Source of the DNA: Brumimicrobium aurantiacum
GTDB taxonomy: Bacteria > Bacteroidota > Bacteroidia > Flavobacteriales_D > Crocinitomicaceae
Reading direction: 5' to 3'
Assembly (NCBI RefSeq): GCF_003402975.1
Contig: NZ_QURB01000001.1
Coordinates: 310,001-374,000, forward strand
Length of the DNA: 64,000 nt
Numbering within the stretch: the stretch's first letter is position 1; every line of letters starts with the position of its first letter. Positions 26,869-35,765 of the stretch are shown here, piece after piece. A model generated the notes under the pieces. It did no database searches. It worked only from the letters and a program-made list of their open reading frames with translations, and had not been told where the DNA came from. Made by a program: the position numbers and the translations under genes.

Positions 26869-28707
26869 TTACCATTCTGATTTCGTTATTTCTTTAAACA
26901 ATGTCTTCTGTTTTTCATTCGACTCTTCAAGCTTAACAACTTTTTTCACTAAATATTTATGTTTACGTTCTTGCATTCTGATTTCGACTTTCTTTCTTTC
27001 ACCGTTGCATAGACACTCAATATAGTCACCTTCTTTTAAACTGAATAACTTCATTCTATTCTCGAAAACCTCAGTATTTCCATTAATAGATAGAACCTCA
27101 ATATTTCTACCACATTTTAAGTTCCCATATACTTTTTTACTTGGACTTCTCATAAAAACACGACTTCCTTTAAATGAAATACGTTTTTTAAACCCATCCC
27201 ACAATCCGTCCTTTTCTACTTTTACGTGCTTAATTTCGTAACCGATCTCATAAAGGTATTTTTTTAAAGGCAAAGCCTTACGACCGCTAATATAACGATT
27301 GAAAAAAGTTGAAATATTTGGATCTCCAACAATTTCTATGATTTCATTTATAAGCTCATCATCCGAAAAATAACTGTCTTGATATCGACTTTTTAACTCC
27401 ATCATCACATCAAAAAGCCTCATTTTCCCATTGGTCATAGAATAAATCTCAACATCAAGAGCAAAAGCAGTAAGTGCTCCTTTTGTATAAACTGTACCGT
27501 ATTTCCTACTCCACTTTTTTTGATAAATATTATCACTCATTTTCGTCATGGAGAATTTCTTCTTGGCATCTCTGCTATTCCATCCTATGGTTTTTAAAAA
27601 ATAAGAGGAATAAACAGTATCCGTTTCCATCAACATCAACTGAGATAAATATTCCGTTACACCTTCATACATCCATAAATGTTTCGACGTTGAAGGAAAA
27701 TTAGCATCAAAATCACCTATTTCTGAACTACAAACAGTTAAAGGTGTCAAAACGTGTAAAACTTCATGAGCAGAAATGGCAAGAAGGTCTGAACGCTCTA
27801 ATAGTTTTCGTGCACTTAAAAAATAAACTGAACTTGTTTTGTGTTCTAGTGCTCCCATTGCACCTCCAGTTGTTAAATAATACATGAAAATGTACTTTTC
27901 TGGAGCTATTCCTTTCAAATATTTATTACAGGCTGTTTTCAAGACTGGCTCTAATTTACTCGCAATTTTATCAGCATAAAAATGACCATCTTCTGAAAAA
28001 ACAACCACCTCAAAAATAGAATTATTCACGCTAATACTGGATGTATCAGCTCCTGCGTAGAATGCTGGTTGATCAATTAAATCATAATAATTATCTGCAT
28101 ATAAAACTTCTAGTGTGTCATTGATAACAAGTTTGTCTAGCGTTGTTGCACCATAGAGGTTTTTCGGCTTTATGACACTAATTTTGTAAAAATTATGAAT
28201 AGTAGAATTGAAACTACCTATAACAGCTCCCCAGTTCAACTGAAACAATTCATCCTTAACAAAAACACATGCTTCTGGGATGAAATTCTTAACAGAATTC
28301 TTACCTCTATCATAGGCATCATCAACACTATATTTAATACTTCGTGTAGTTTCAGGAAAAACAAATAGCTCCTTAATTCTATCTGTTTCTAATTGATCTA
28401 AACCATACTTTTGAAGAAGCTCGGTCTTTTCGTCTCCAAAAAGGAGTATATTCTTTTTATCGTCAGCACCATACACCTGAAAATCATTAATGAATTTAGC
28501 GTATTCTAAATTTTCATAAGTCCCAGGTATGGTGTAGGGTAAGGCATAGACTTGTTTCGTTTTTTTTTGACTAAAGTTTAATACTACATTAACTTTATCA
28601 TCTTTAATGTTCTTTAGATCAATTATGACTTCAATAGTATCATTTTGAGAATATAAATTGCCACAGATAAAAATGCTTAACAAAATGCAAATGATACTTA
28701 GTTTCAT
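26869..28707 (-). CDS. M61-type (glycyl aminopeptidase family) secreted metallopeptidase
   Basis: The 612-residue protein has a signal peptide (MKLSIICILLSIFICGNLYSQ). The zinc motif is HEVLHVLTPL near residue 314, with the third ligand in EGVTEYLSQL near residue 345, the M61 pattern HExxH...EGxTEY. The C-terminal 110 residues look like a degenerate PDZ-type domain. It should act in the periplasm or outside. Substrate is unknown. It is monocistronic. Confidence 0.75.
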   Translation of the reverse strand: MKLSIICILLSIFICGNLYSQNDTIEVIIDLKNIKDDKVNVVLNFSQKKTKQVYALPYTIPGTYENLEYAKFINDFQVYGADDKKNILLFGDEKTELLQKYGLDQLETDRIKELFVFPETTRSIKYSVDDAYDRGKNSVKNFIPEACVFVKDELFQLNWGAVIGSFNSTIHNFYKISVIKPKNLYGATTLDKLVINDTLEVLYADNYYDLIDQPAFYAGADTSSISVNNSIFEVVVFSEDGHFYADKIASKLEPVLKTACNKYLKGIAPEKYIFMYYLTTGGAMGALEHKTSSVYFLSARKLLERSDLLAISAHEVLHVLTPLTVCSSEIGDFDANFPSTSKHLWMYEGVTEYLSQLMLMETDTVYSSYFLKTIGWNSRDAKKKFSMTKMSDNIYQKKWSRKYGTVYTKGALTAFALDVEIYSMTNGKMRLFDVMMELKSRYQDSYFSDDELINEIIEIVGDPNISTFFNRYISGRKALPLKKYLYEIGYEIKHVKVEKDGLWDGFKKRISFKGSRVFMRSPSKKVYGNLKCGRNIEVLSINGNTEVFENRMKLFSLKEGDYIECLCNGERKKVEIRMQERKHKYLVKKVVKLEESNEKQKTLFKEITKSEW

Positions 28708-28812
28708 GTTTTCTTTTATAAACTTTAGAAGTATCTAATGTAAGGAATAAAATAGTAACCTATACATTACATGGAGCTTTCAATGAAGCAACTACTGATT
28801 AACGCTTTGCTT

Positions 28813-29670
28813 CTAGTTAGATTCACCTAAATGAGCGGTTAGTTCTTTAAAAGATTTGTAATCATGCAAGTTGTCAAAATGCTTTTCAGTCAGCAATTCT
28901 GATTCTAGCGCATCTGAAAGTTCAAGTGCCTTTTTAATATCTCTTACCGCTTCCGCTTTATTATCTAGTCGTGCATAAGCGCAGGCACGTTGCCAATACG
29001 CTTGAGCATATTCATCATCTAGTCCTATCGCTGTATTTGAAAGGTTCAATGCCCAGCGTACTTCTCCAATTTCTAACAATGCGTCTGCTTTATAGGCCAT
29101 CGCCTCAATATCAGATGGATTGATGTTTAAAATTTCATCATACATCGTAATCTTTTCTTCTTCACTTTTTTCCAATCCTACACGCATCCATAATGAATGT
29201 ATTGAATTCGTATTGGTAATGTCTTGTTGCGTCTCAATTATGGTCTTCGAACGCTCGGCCATTTTGGTTTCAATATTTTTTAATCTACTCTCATAGTCAT
29301 TTGTCAAGTTGTCGACTTTTCTTGACATATCTATTTTCAAACTCTTTTTAATGTCATTCAATGAACGCCAACCTAACAACACAAGCAATGAAGCTCCTGC
29401 AGTAATGATATAAAAGATATTATTGATCGTACTTGTTGTGTAATCCACTGCTCTATCTGAGGACTCCAATTTTGCTTCTGCAATTTGTTCTGTTACTTGG
29501 GTTCTCAAACTTTGATTCTCTTGTCTCAAGCTTTTTATTTCATCGAGTATAAATCGTTCAACCAATGGTTTAGACAATGCTTCTTCATTAATGTCGGTTT
29601 CATCTTTATGCTGCGCAATTAGTGCTATAGATAACGAAAGGAACAATAATATTGGGAGTAATTTCATCAT
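28813..29670 (-). CDS. Membrane-anchored TPR protein
   Basis: The 285-residue protein has a signal peptide (ending ALIAQ), a coiled-coil stretch (EIKSLRQENQSLRTQVTEQIAEAK), one TM helix (INNIFYIITAGASLLVLLGW), a second helical stretch and then tetratricopeptide repeats (about 180-260, e.g. ALLEIGEVRWALNLSNTAIGLD and AYWQRACAYARLDNKAEAVRDI). It is probably a protein-interaction scaffold with the TPR in the cytoplasm. No specific partner is visible. Confidence 0.7.
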   Translation of the reverse strand: MMKLLPILLFLSLSIALIAQHKDETDINEEALSKPLVERFILDEIKSLRQENQSLRTQVTEQIAEAKLESSDRAVDYTTSTINNIFYIITAGASLLVLLGWRSLNDIKKSLKIDMSRKVDNLTNDYESRLKNIETKMAERSKTIIETQQDITNTNSIHSLWMRVGLEKSEEEKITMYDEILNINPSDIEAMAYKADALLEIGEVRWALNLSNTAIGLDDEYAQAYWQRACAYARLDNKAEAVRDIKKALELSDALESELLTEKHFDNLHDYKSFKELTAHLGESN

Positions 29671-30002
29671 ATTAAAACGGATTTATATTATTAATTCATC
29701 TTATTAGAATTAACAGGTGCAAAGTTAATTTTTTGTTTGCACAAACGAGATAAACATTCATTGATTATCTGTAGTTTAATTTTTAAATCACATATTTTAT
29801 TGGAACGCGGATCACACAGATCTTCGAACGCGAATTTACACTGTTTTACTAGAATTTTTTAGCATCTCTAAAAAGTAACCGTTTTAATCCGTGTTACCCT
29901 AGCATCTACGTCTTCCGCGTTGCTTCATGTATATCACCTAGCGTTTGAACCGCACACCTACACCTCCAATTCGTAATCCGAAAGCTTTCGGATCGCAATT
30001 GA
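29671..30002. other. Intergenic stretch with repeat debris
   Basis: No gene is visible. It holds degenerate words shared with 26760-26830 (ggaacgcgg, gaatttacac) and a CCGAAAGCTTTCGG palindrome close to 29980. It looks like decayed REP-type repeats. Confidence 0.4.
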
Positions 30003-31412
30003 TTATTTCGTAATTCCCACAGATCTAAGCATCATATTATGCAAAAAAGTATTCTTGATAAATGGGGTTAACAACTCACTTCCTGGTCCGAAAGCTGCAC
30101 ATTCTACAAAATCAGCCGAGTGATTCATGTCTCCAAAACCAACATTCGTATAGTTCTTATGAATTTGAGCGAATTTCTCGTAGGGCATTTTATTGTAATC
30201 TTGTAATTCCTCCTCACTTAAACCTTCCACATGATTCAAAATAATTTTCACTTCATCGTCTGAAATAGCAAAACCCTGACCAAATTCTATCAGTTCTGTC
30301 AATTGACTGGGTTTTAGGTTTGCATGTAAATTTTGCATGACCCACGTATTACTTTTCTTCATCGTTTGATAGCGCGCAAAATTCTCATCGGCTTTACTTC
30401 CTTTGAATAATCCCGGATTTGCATTTCCGTGGTCTGTTGTTACGATAATCAAAGTGTTTCCATCTTCAATTGCAAAATCCAAGGCTACTTTCAACGCTTC
30501 ATCAAAAGCAATTTGGTCATAAATTAAACCAGGAGCATCATTCGCATGTGCAGCCCAATCCACCTTTCCTCCTTCTACTTGCAACACAAAACCATCTGAA
30601 CTTCCTTTCATTTTATTGATAGCTACTCCTGTCATTTCGGCTAAAGTTGGCACCTCATTTTGGAGCTTTTTATCACTTTTATGGTCAATCGTATATGGCA
30701 TTGAATCATCTGAAAAGACGCCCAACAATGGTTTGTTCGTATTCAGACTGTTATTCATCCCCGATTTTGTCTTGGCAATATCGTATCCAGCCGTTTTAAA
30801 CCCGGCATAAACATCTTTTTTATCATCGCGTTTTTCAGCAGAGAAATACTGATCTCCACCGCCCATCATGACATCAAATTTCAATTCTAGATATTGCTCA
30901 GCAATTTCAGGTTGATTATTTCGGCTTTTGTTATTCACACAAAATGATGCTGGCGTAGCATGTGTTATCGGCACTGTTGTTACACAACCCACCTTTTTAC
31001 CTACAGCTTTAAACTTTTGAAGAATTGGCTTATGAAATTCACCATTTGCACCAACGTTTAACGCTCCATTCGGAACTCTCACTCCCCCACCCCAAGCAGA
31101 ACCACCTGCTGCAGAATCAGTCACTAGTGAACTCGCTGAAGCGGTGTCCATTGATGCCCTCTTGAAACGCCCATTTTTGTAATTTTCTATCCACGTACTG
31201 TGCTTTCCAACTGTTGTTTGCAAGTGCAAATCTGCCATCGTCAAAGTCCCGATACTCATTCCATCAGACACTAAAAAGATGATGTTTTTAGCTTCGTCTT
31301 TAAGATCTGCGAGCAACAGAGATGTATTGTCATCTGCTGAAAATAGCATTGGAGATAAAGCCAAACCAGCTGCTGTTAAAGAAGAATTACGGAAAAAATC
31401 GCGACGTTTCAT
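30003..31412 (-). CDS. phoA: Alkaline phosphatase (PhoA family), Tat-type signal
   Basis: The 469-residue protein begins MKRRDFFRNSSLTAAGLALSP, a twin-arginine signal. Active-site features are the metal Asp in FLVSDGMSIGTL, the nucleophile in VTDSAAGGSAW, GGKVDWAAHANDAPG, and TTDHGNANPG. It hydrolyses phosphomonoesters in the periplasm and depends on zinc and magnesium. The export route through Tat implies folding with metals in the cytoplasm. It is monocistronic; no pho box could be recognised. Confidence 0.85.
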   Translation of the reverse strand: MKRRDFFRNSSLTAAGLALSPMLFSADDNTSLLLADLKDEAKNIIFLVSDGMSIGTLTMADLHLQTTVGKHSTWIENYKNGRFKRASMDTASASSLVTDSAAGGSAWGGGVRVPNGALNVGANGEFHKPILQKFKAVGKKVGCVTTVPITHATPASFCVNNKSRNNQPEIAEQYLELKFDVMMGGGDQYFSAEKRDDKKDVYAGFKTAGYDIAKTKSGMNNSLNTNKPLLGVFSDDSMPYTIDHKSDKKLQNEVPTLAEMTGVAINKMKGSSDGFVLQVEGGKVDWAAHANDAPGLIYDQIAFDEALKVALDFAIEDGNTLIIVTTDHGNANPGLFKGSKADENFARYQTMKKSNTWVMQNLHANLKPSQLTELIEFGQGFAISDDEVKIILNHVEGLSEEELQDYNKMPYEKFAQIHKNYTNVGFGDMNHSADFVECAAFGPGSELLTPFIKNTFLHNMMLRSVGITK

Positions 31413-31518
31413 ATCTGAATATTTTAAGCCTAAAGTTAGCGATTTTGATGAATTTAGAGGAATTGCGAAATTAAAATTAGATTAAATGCTCTATTAGCTT
31501 ATCATTGAACTTTTTCTT

Positions 31519-31807
31519 GGGCGTGCCCCGGAGCATTGCTAAAAAAGAAAAGTATCCTAAGAATTCCGGGTCAGGTCATCCACTCTATCTTTTTTTTCAA
31601 AAAAGGATGCCGTTTCTACCCTTCACGCGAGGCGATGGCACTATGAAAAGCGTTAAAGTTTCATGTTAAACATTTTGAATAGGCTTTGTCTTGAACAATT
31701 TGTTTTGTCACGATTTTTATGCAAAAATGCGCGCCAAAACGAGAGGCACATTCTATTGATCACTGCGGATTGATCCCGAAAATTTTCGGGACCGCAGCGA
31801 TGGGTAG
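31519..31807. repeat. Dispersed non-coding repeat, copy 1 (about 290 bp)
   Basis: This stretch begins GGGCGTGCCCCGG and ends GATGGGTAG. It is about 90% identical by eye to 39421-39710. Inside are a TTTTTTTCAAAAAAGGATGCC segment (also present inverted near 46965), a TTTTGTCACGATTTTTAT segment (also near 3620) and a CCCGAAAATTTTCGGG palindrome. No ORF is convincing. It explains the 466-nt gap between phoA and the next gene. Confidence 0.7.
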
Positions 31808-31878
31808 CTTTAAATCAAGATGTACGCTATATCTGTATGATTTTAACTATATTTATTCTTTCAAGAATTTCTTTAATT

Positions 31879-32292
31879 ATGAATAGAAAATATACAGGAA
31901 AATATCATGATGTTGATCAAAATGATATCCCTTTTTCAGTACAATTCAGCATGAACGTTGTTTTCGACTCAAAAATGATTTTTAAAGGAAAAGTTTGGGA
32001 AGAAGTATTTTCGAAAAAAACAGATAAATTTTTATCTGTTAAGGGATTTATTGATGAAGACCACATCAGTTTTATAAAACAGTATCCTTGTTTTTTTTCT
32101 TCTGATATAAATGGTGAACTTATAATCGATTGTTCGAAACCTGGACATGAAGTTATATATGATGGTTACTGGAATGAAGAAAAAGGCATTTGGGAAGGAG
32201 AATGGGAGGTAGAAGGAGAAACAAATTTATTAGGAACGGATGATGTTATTTCTGATATTTACACTGGGGATTTTGAAATGAAAATGGATTAA
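31879..32292 (+). CDS. Hypothetical protein (137 aa)
   Basis: The protein from MNRKYTGKYHD has about 137 residues, is predicted all-beta and acidic, and has a C-terminal run of Gly/Glu/Trp (WNEEKGIWEGEWEVEGE). The ATG at 31879 is chosen over 31837 because the upstream 14 residues lack coding character and the DNA around 31850-31892 is duplicated at 34842 with the same ATG. I do not recognise the family. It precedes another small hypothetical gene by 46 nt. Confidence 0.55.
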   Translation: MNRKYTGKYHDVDQNDIPFSVQFSMNVVFDSKMIFKGKVWEEVFSKKTDKFLSVKGFIDEDHISFIKQYPCFFSSDINGELIIDCSKPGHEVIYDGYWNEEKGIWEGEWEVEGETNLLGTDDVISDIYTGDFEMKMD

Positions 32293-32338
32293 GAAATGAT
32301 TTTATTCGTTTTGACATTAGATACTTTGAATTTAAATT

Positions 32339-32845
32339 ATGATCAGTGAATTGACATATAAAGTGATAGGATATGGATATGTTAGTAGACTAATATCAGA
32401 TGATGTGATTGACTGGGCACAAGACATGTTATCACTTAATTACACTGCTCCATCTCTTTACACTATTGCCAGTATCCCGAAAAAATCACCTTTTTATGAA
32501 GTGCTTCCATATTTAGAAAAAGCTTTAAATGAGCTAGGTTTAAGTAGAAAAACAGATATTGAAGCATGGATTTGCTATTGTCGATATTACATCTATGAAA
32601 TAGCACAGCAAGAGAATATCCGAAAAAACATAAAAACACTACATGAGATTTGTATTCATGAGGATTATCTCGATGAAATCTATGATTTTTATCTACTCAA
32701 TAATGCATGGGTAGATTATGAATTTGATCCAGAATATCCTTTCAATCATTATTGGAGAGGAGCAACTGCCAAAAACATTTCACAAATTTGCGTTAAAGTA
32801 GCTGAAGAATGGCTTAACAAATATGAAAGTCAATGGAAGTTGTAA
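32339..32845 (+). CDS. Hypothetical protein (168 aa)
   Basis: The cytosolic, helix-rich and acidic protein contains many Tyr/Trp residues (YLEKALNELGLSRKTDIEAWICYCRYYIYEIAQ). There is no signal or TM segment. It is the second gene of a likely pair with the preceding one. The family is not recognised. An immunity-like role is possible for such acidic small proteins but unsupported. Confidence 0.5.
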   Translation: MISELTYKVIGYGYVSRLISDDVIDWAQDMLSLNYTAPSLYTIASIPKKSPFYEVLPYLEKALNELGLSRKTDIEAWICYCRYYIYEIAQQENIRKNIKTLHEICIHEDYLDEIYDFYLLNNAWVDYEFDPEYPFNHYWRGATAKNISQICVKVAEEWLNKYESQWKL

Positions 32846-32984
32846 AAATCCAATTCATCTCTGGGGTAAGTTTAACCAAGGAGAACACATTGGTTTGTTG
32901 AATTTATAAAAACTCGGGTATTAAACTTAGATTAAAGGAAGGGAATTATTAAGTCATTAATATTCTAAATTATAACTTTTTCTT

Positions 32985-32992
32985 TAGTTTTG
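32985..32992 (+). promoter_or_regulatory. Bacteroidota -7 element upstream of a T9SS gene
   Basis: TAGTTTTG fits TAnnTTTG and lies 23 nt before the ATG at 33016. No good -33 TTTG is present at 19 bp. Confidence 0.4.
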
Positions 32993-33015
32993 TTCAAAAA
33001 TAGCACAATCTACTG

Positions 33016-34800
33016 ATGAAAAATTGCCACATAAGCTCAACCTCAAAAATGAGGGTATTCACAATAATATTCATATTCATATTGAGTCAAAGTGTGAACG
33101 GACAATGCGATGTTAGTATAGCACCGACTTCACCAATTACATGTTTTGGAGATTCAAATGGAGCACTTACTGTAAGCTCTAGAATTGAGACACCATTAAT
33201 GATTACAGAAGTTGATCTTCGGAATCCAGATCTATTAGAAATCCAAAATGTCACTGGAGCGCCTTTCGATGCCACAGGGTATTTTGTTATTTGCAGCGAT
33301 AGTTATACTAATATTAACCAAGTCAACTTAGCAGCTTGGAATTTAAACGGGGTATTACCTAGTGGCTGGATTGATTATCGTCATGATGACAATGCCTTAG
33401 GTGGACCAAAATATTGGAGTAGAAACATGTTACTTGGAGAAAACTATCCTGGATGGGCGGCGATTTGTGATCCTTCTGGGGATATTATCGATATTGTTTT
33501 TTGGCATTGGACAGCTAATGATATTGCTTCTTTTGATCCTTCCCCAGTTAATAACATCATTAATTTTAATTTTGACCCAGCAAGCTGGACAGGCGATGGA
33601 ATAAACAATGGATGTATTTCTAGTTCTTTGGTTCGATCAACAAACATGGAAAGCAATGATGCATCAGATTGGACATGTTCTACAAATCAAAATATCGGAA
33701 CATCGAATATCTCAATCACACCACAAAGTCCATCACCAATCTCAAATATTACATGGAACACAGGGGCAACATCTTCTACAGTTCAAAATCTTAGTGCTGG
33801 TTGGTATTCTGCAACAGTTGTTCTCAACTCTGGATGTATTGCTGAAGATTCTATTTTCCTTTCAGAGCCTCCAGAATTGAATACTATAATGGATGGAACG
33901 GACTTAAAATGTTTTGAAGATTCTTCTGGTGTAGTTAGGACAACTCCTTCTGGAGGGTTACCAAATTATTCCTACCTATGGTCAAATGGTGAAACAACAG
34001 ACTCAATAACGAATGCTACAGCAGGTTGGAATAGTATTATCATAACTGACAGTTTAGGCTGTACAATAAGCGATTCTTTTCAGCTTACTCAACCTAATCC
34101 ATTGATCTCCCCATTGACGGGTACAGATATAAATTGTTTCGGAGATTCTTCTGGAATGGTGAGTACTGCAGTTTCTGGAGGAACCCCTTTCTATAACATC
34201 ATATGGTCAACCGGTGAAACAACCAATACAATCTCAAACCTTCCTGGTGGTTGGTATTATATTGTTGCAACTGATGCGAACAATTGTGTAAATATTGATT
34301 CAATTGAGATTATAGAACCTTCATTATTAACCATTAACGGAACTGTTTTTAACGAAACACAAGGGAATGATGGGTCAATAGATCTTACAGTTATTGGCGG
34401 AACTCCCCCTTATAGTTTTACATGGACCAATGGAGCTCCTTCAGTTGAAGACCCAAATGGACTATCTGCTGGAACATACGAAGTAAATGTTGTCGATGCC
34501 AATGGTTGTGATACTTCTTTGACTTTCGAAATTGAATCAACTGTTGGACTTGAAGATTTTGATGAGTTACAATTTTCAATTGCTCCAAACCCAAACAAGG
34601 GATCATTCAACATAAAAATGGGTGCGTTTCAAGGTGTATCAACTATTGAAGTTATGAATGCTTTAGGGCAAATGATTTATCAAAAGACTATTACAGGGTC
34701 AAATCACAAAGTAGAACTCAATCAGGCAAAAAAAGGGGTTTACTTTATACGTGTTAATAATGTGAAAGGTAGTAAAGTAATGAAATTTATTGTAGAGTAG
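33016..34800 (+). CDS. Large secreted protein with SprB-type repeats and T9SS sorting domain
   Basis: The 594-residue protein has a signal peptide; the start could also be the Met at 33049. A lamin-tail-like region (MITEVDLRNPDLLEIQNVTG, about residues 56-200) is followed by at least three SprB-type repeats (LKCFEDSSGVV...GGLPNYSYLWSNGETT; INCFGDSSGMV...GGTPFYNIIWSTGETT; the last GGTPPYSFTWTNG). A type A sorting domain (FSIAPNPNKGSFNIKM... VYFIRVNNVKGSKVMKFIVE) ends it. SprB-type repeats occur in gliding adhesins, so a surface or adhesive role is plausible. Confidence 0.8.
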   Translation: MKNCHISSTSKMRVFTIIFIFILSQSVNGQCDVSIAPTSPITCFGDSNGALTVSSRIETPLMITEVDLRNPDLLEIQNVTGAPFDATGYFVICSDSYTNINQVNLAAWNLNGVLPSGWIDYRHDDNALGGPKYWSRNMLLGENYPGWAAICDPSGDIIDIVFWHWTANDIASFDPSPVNNIINFNFDPASWTGDGINNGCISSSLVRSTNMESNDASDWTCSTNQNIGTSNISITPQSPSPISNITWNTGATSSTVQNLSAGWYSATVVLNSGCIAEDSIFLSEPPELNTIMDGTDLKCFEDSSGVVRTTPSGGLPNYSYLWSNGETTDSITNATAGWNSIIITDSLGCTISDSFQLTQPNPLISPLTGTDINCFGDSSGMVSTAVSGGTPFYNIIWSTGETTNTISNLPGGWYYIVATDANNCVNIDSIEIIEPSLLTINGTVFNETQGNDGSIDLTVIGGTPPYSFTWTNGAPSVEDPNGLSAGTYEVNVVDANGCDTSLTFEIESTVGLEDFDELQFSIAPNPNKGSFNIKMGAFQGVSTIEVMNALGQMIYQKTITGSNHKVELNQAKKGVYFIRVNNVKGSKVMKFIVE

Positions 34801-34841
34801 ATAAGGGGTCTTCTTGTATATGCTTGTATCATTTTTGATTG

Positions 34842-34924
34842 TATTTATTCTTTCAAGAATTTCTTTAATTATGAATAGAAAATACCTAGGAACGTTTAAC
34901 GATTTTGTTCAAAATGGGTCCTGA
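34842..34924 (+). pseudogene. 5' remnant of a paralogue of the 31879 gene
   Basis: Positions 34842-34884 repeat 31850-31892 base for base (43 nt), including the region before the ATG. The frame then reads MNRKYLGTFNDFVQNGS followed by TGA at 34922. The first residues match MNRKYTG of the upstream gene. It looks like a truncated duplicate of that gene's leader and N-terminus. Confidence 0.6.
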
Positions 34925-34967
34925 GTGCAACCCAACATTTGAAACGAACTTGATAAACAATATTATA

Positions 34968-35618
34968 ATGACAGAAGCAGAAATAAGAGAATTAGAAAAT
35001 CAACTTGGTTGCCCCAATGGAGAAATCGGAATTGAAGTAGGTAAAACAATGAATGAAACGAATATTGGAATGACTTCGAGTTCCATTGATTTTCTTAATA
35101 TTCAAAATAAAAACTCAATTCTTGAACTAGGACACGGAAATTGCAGCCATTTAGATCAACTATTGGACTTCGCTGAAAATATTCGCTATTTTGGATTGGA
35201 AATTTCCGAAACCATGCACCTAGAATCAAAAAAATTAAATGCAAAAAAAGAAGCTGACTTTAGACTATATGAAGGGGAGACTATACCTTTTGGAAATAAT
35301 CATTTTGACCGCATAATGTCAGTAAACACGATTTATTTCTGGACAAATCCCCTAAAAGTAATACATGAAATTGAGCGAACTTTAAAACAAGATGGATTTT
35401 GTGTTATCACTTTTGCGAACAAAGATTTTATGGAAAAACTTCCTTTTGTTGGAGATAAATTTCAGTTATACAATGAAAGTGACATTAAGGAACTTGTAAA
35501 AAACTCAAATTTAAAAATCATTGAAAGTAAAGAAAATACGGAACTTGTTAAGAGCAAAACAGGAGACCATGTAGAACGAAAATACACTTTGGTGAAACTC
35601 TCTAAGAAAAGTCAATAG
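34968..35618 (+). CDS. Class I SAM-dependent methyltransferase
   Basis: The 216-residue protein from MTEAEIRELE has the Rossmann methyltransferase motifs SILELGHGNCSHLDQLL (motif I), YFGLEISETM (motif II), FDRIMSVNTIYFW (motif IV) and LKQDGFCVITFAN. The ORF is open from 34905, but the first 21 residues overlap the remnant at 34842-34924, so the internal ATG is preferred. Substrate is unknown. Confidence 0.75.
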   Translation: MTEAEIRELENQLGCPNGEIGIEVGKTMNETNIGMTSSSIDFLNIQNKNSILELGHGNCSHLDQLLDFAENIRYFGLEISETMHLESKKLNAKKEADFRLYEGETIPFGNNHFDRIMSVNTIYFWTNPLKVIHEIERTLKQDGFCVITFANKDFMEKLPFVGDKFQLYNESDIKELVKNSNLKIIESKENTELVKSKTGDHVERKYTLVKLSKKSQ

Positions 35619-35765
35619 TAACAAAATAGTAAACCCACTAACGGATTTTGAATAGCTAAAATACACAAGTGATTCACTCAAAACTACACTTAAAGTAAAA
35701 TGTAAAAAATTCAGCAACCCTTTAAAGTCATTTACGTTTTTCGATTAAGCATTAAAACGATTAAC

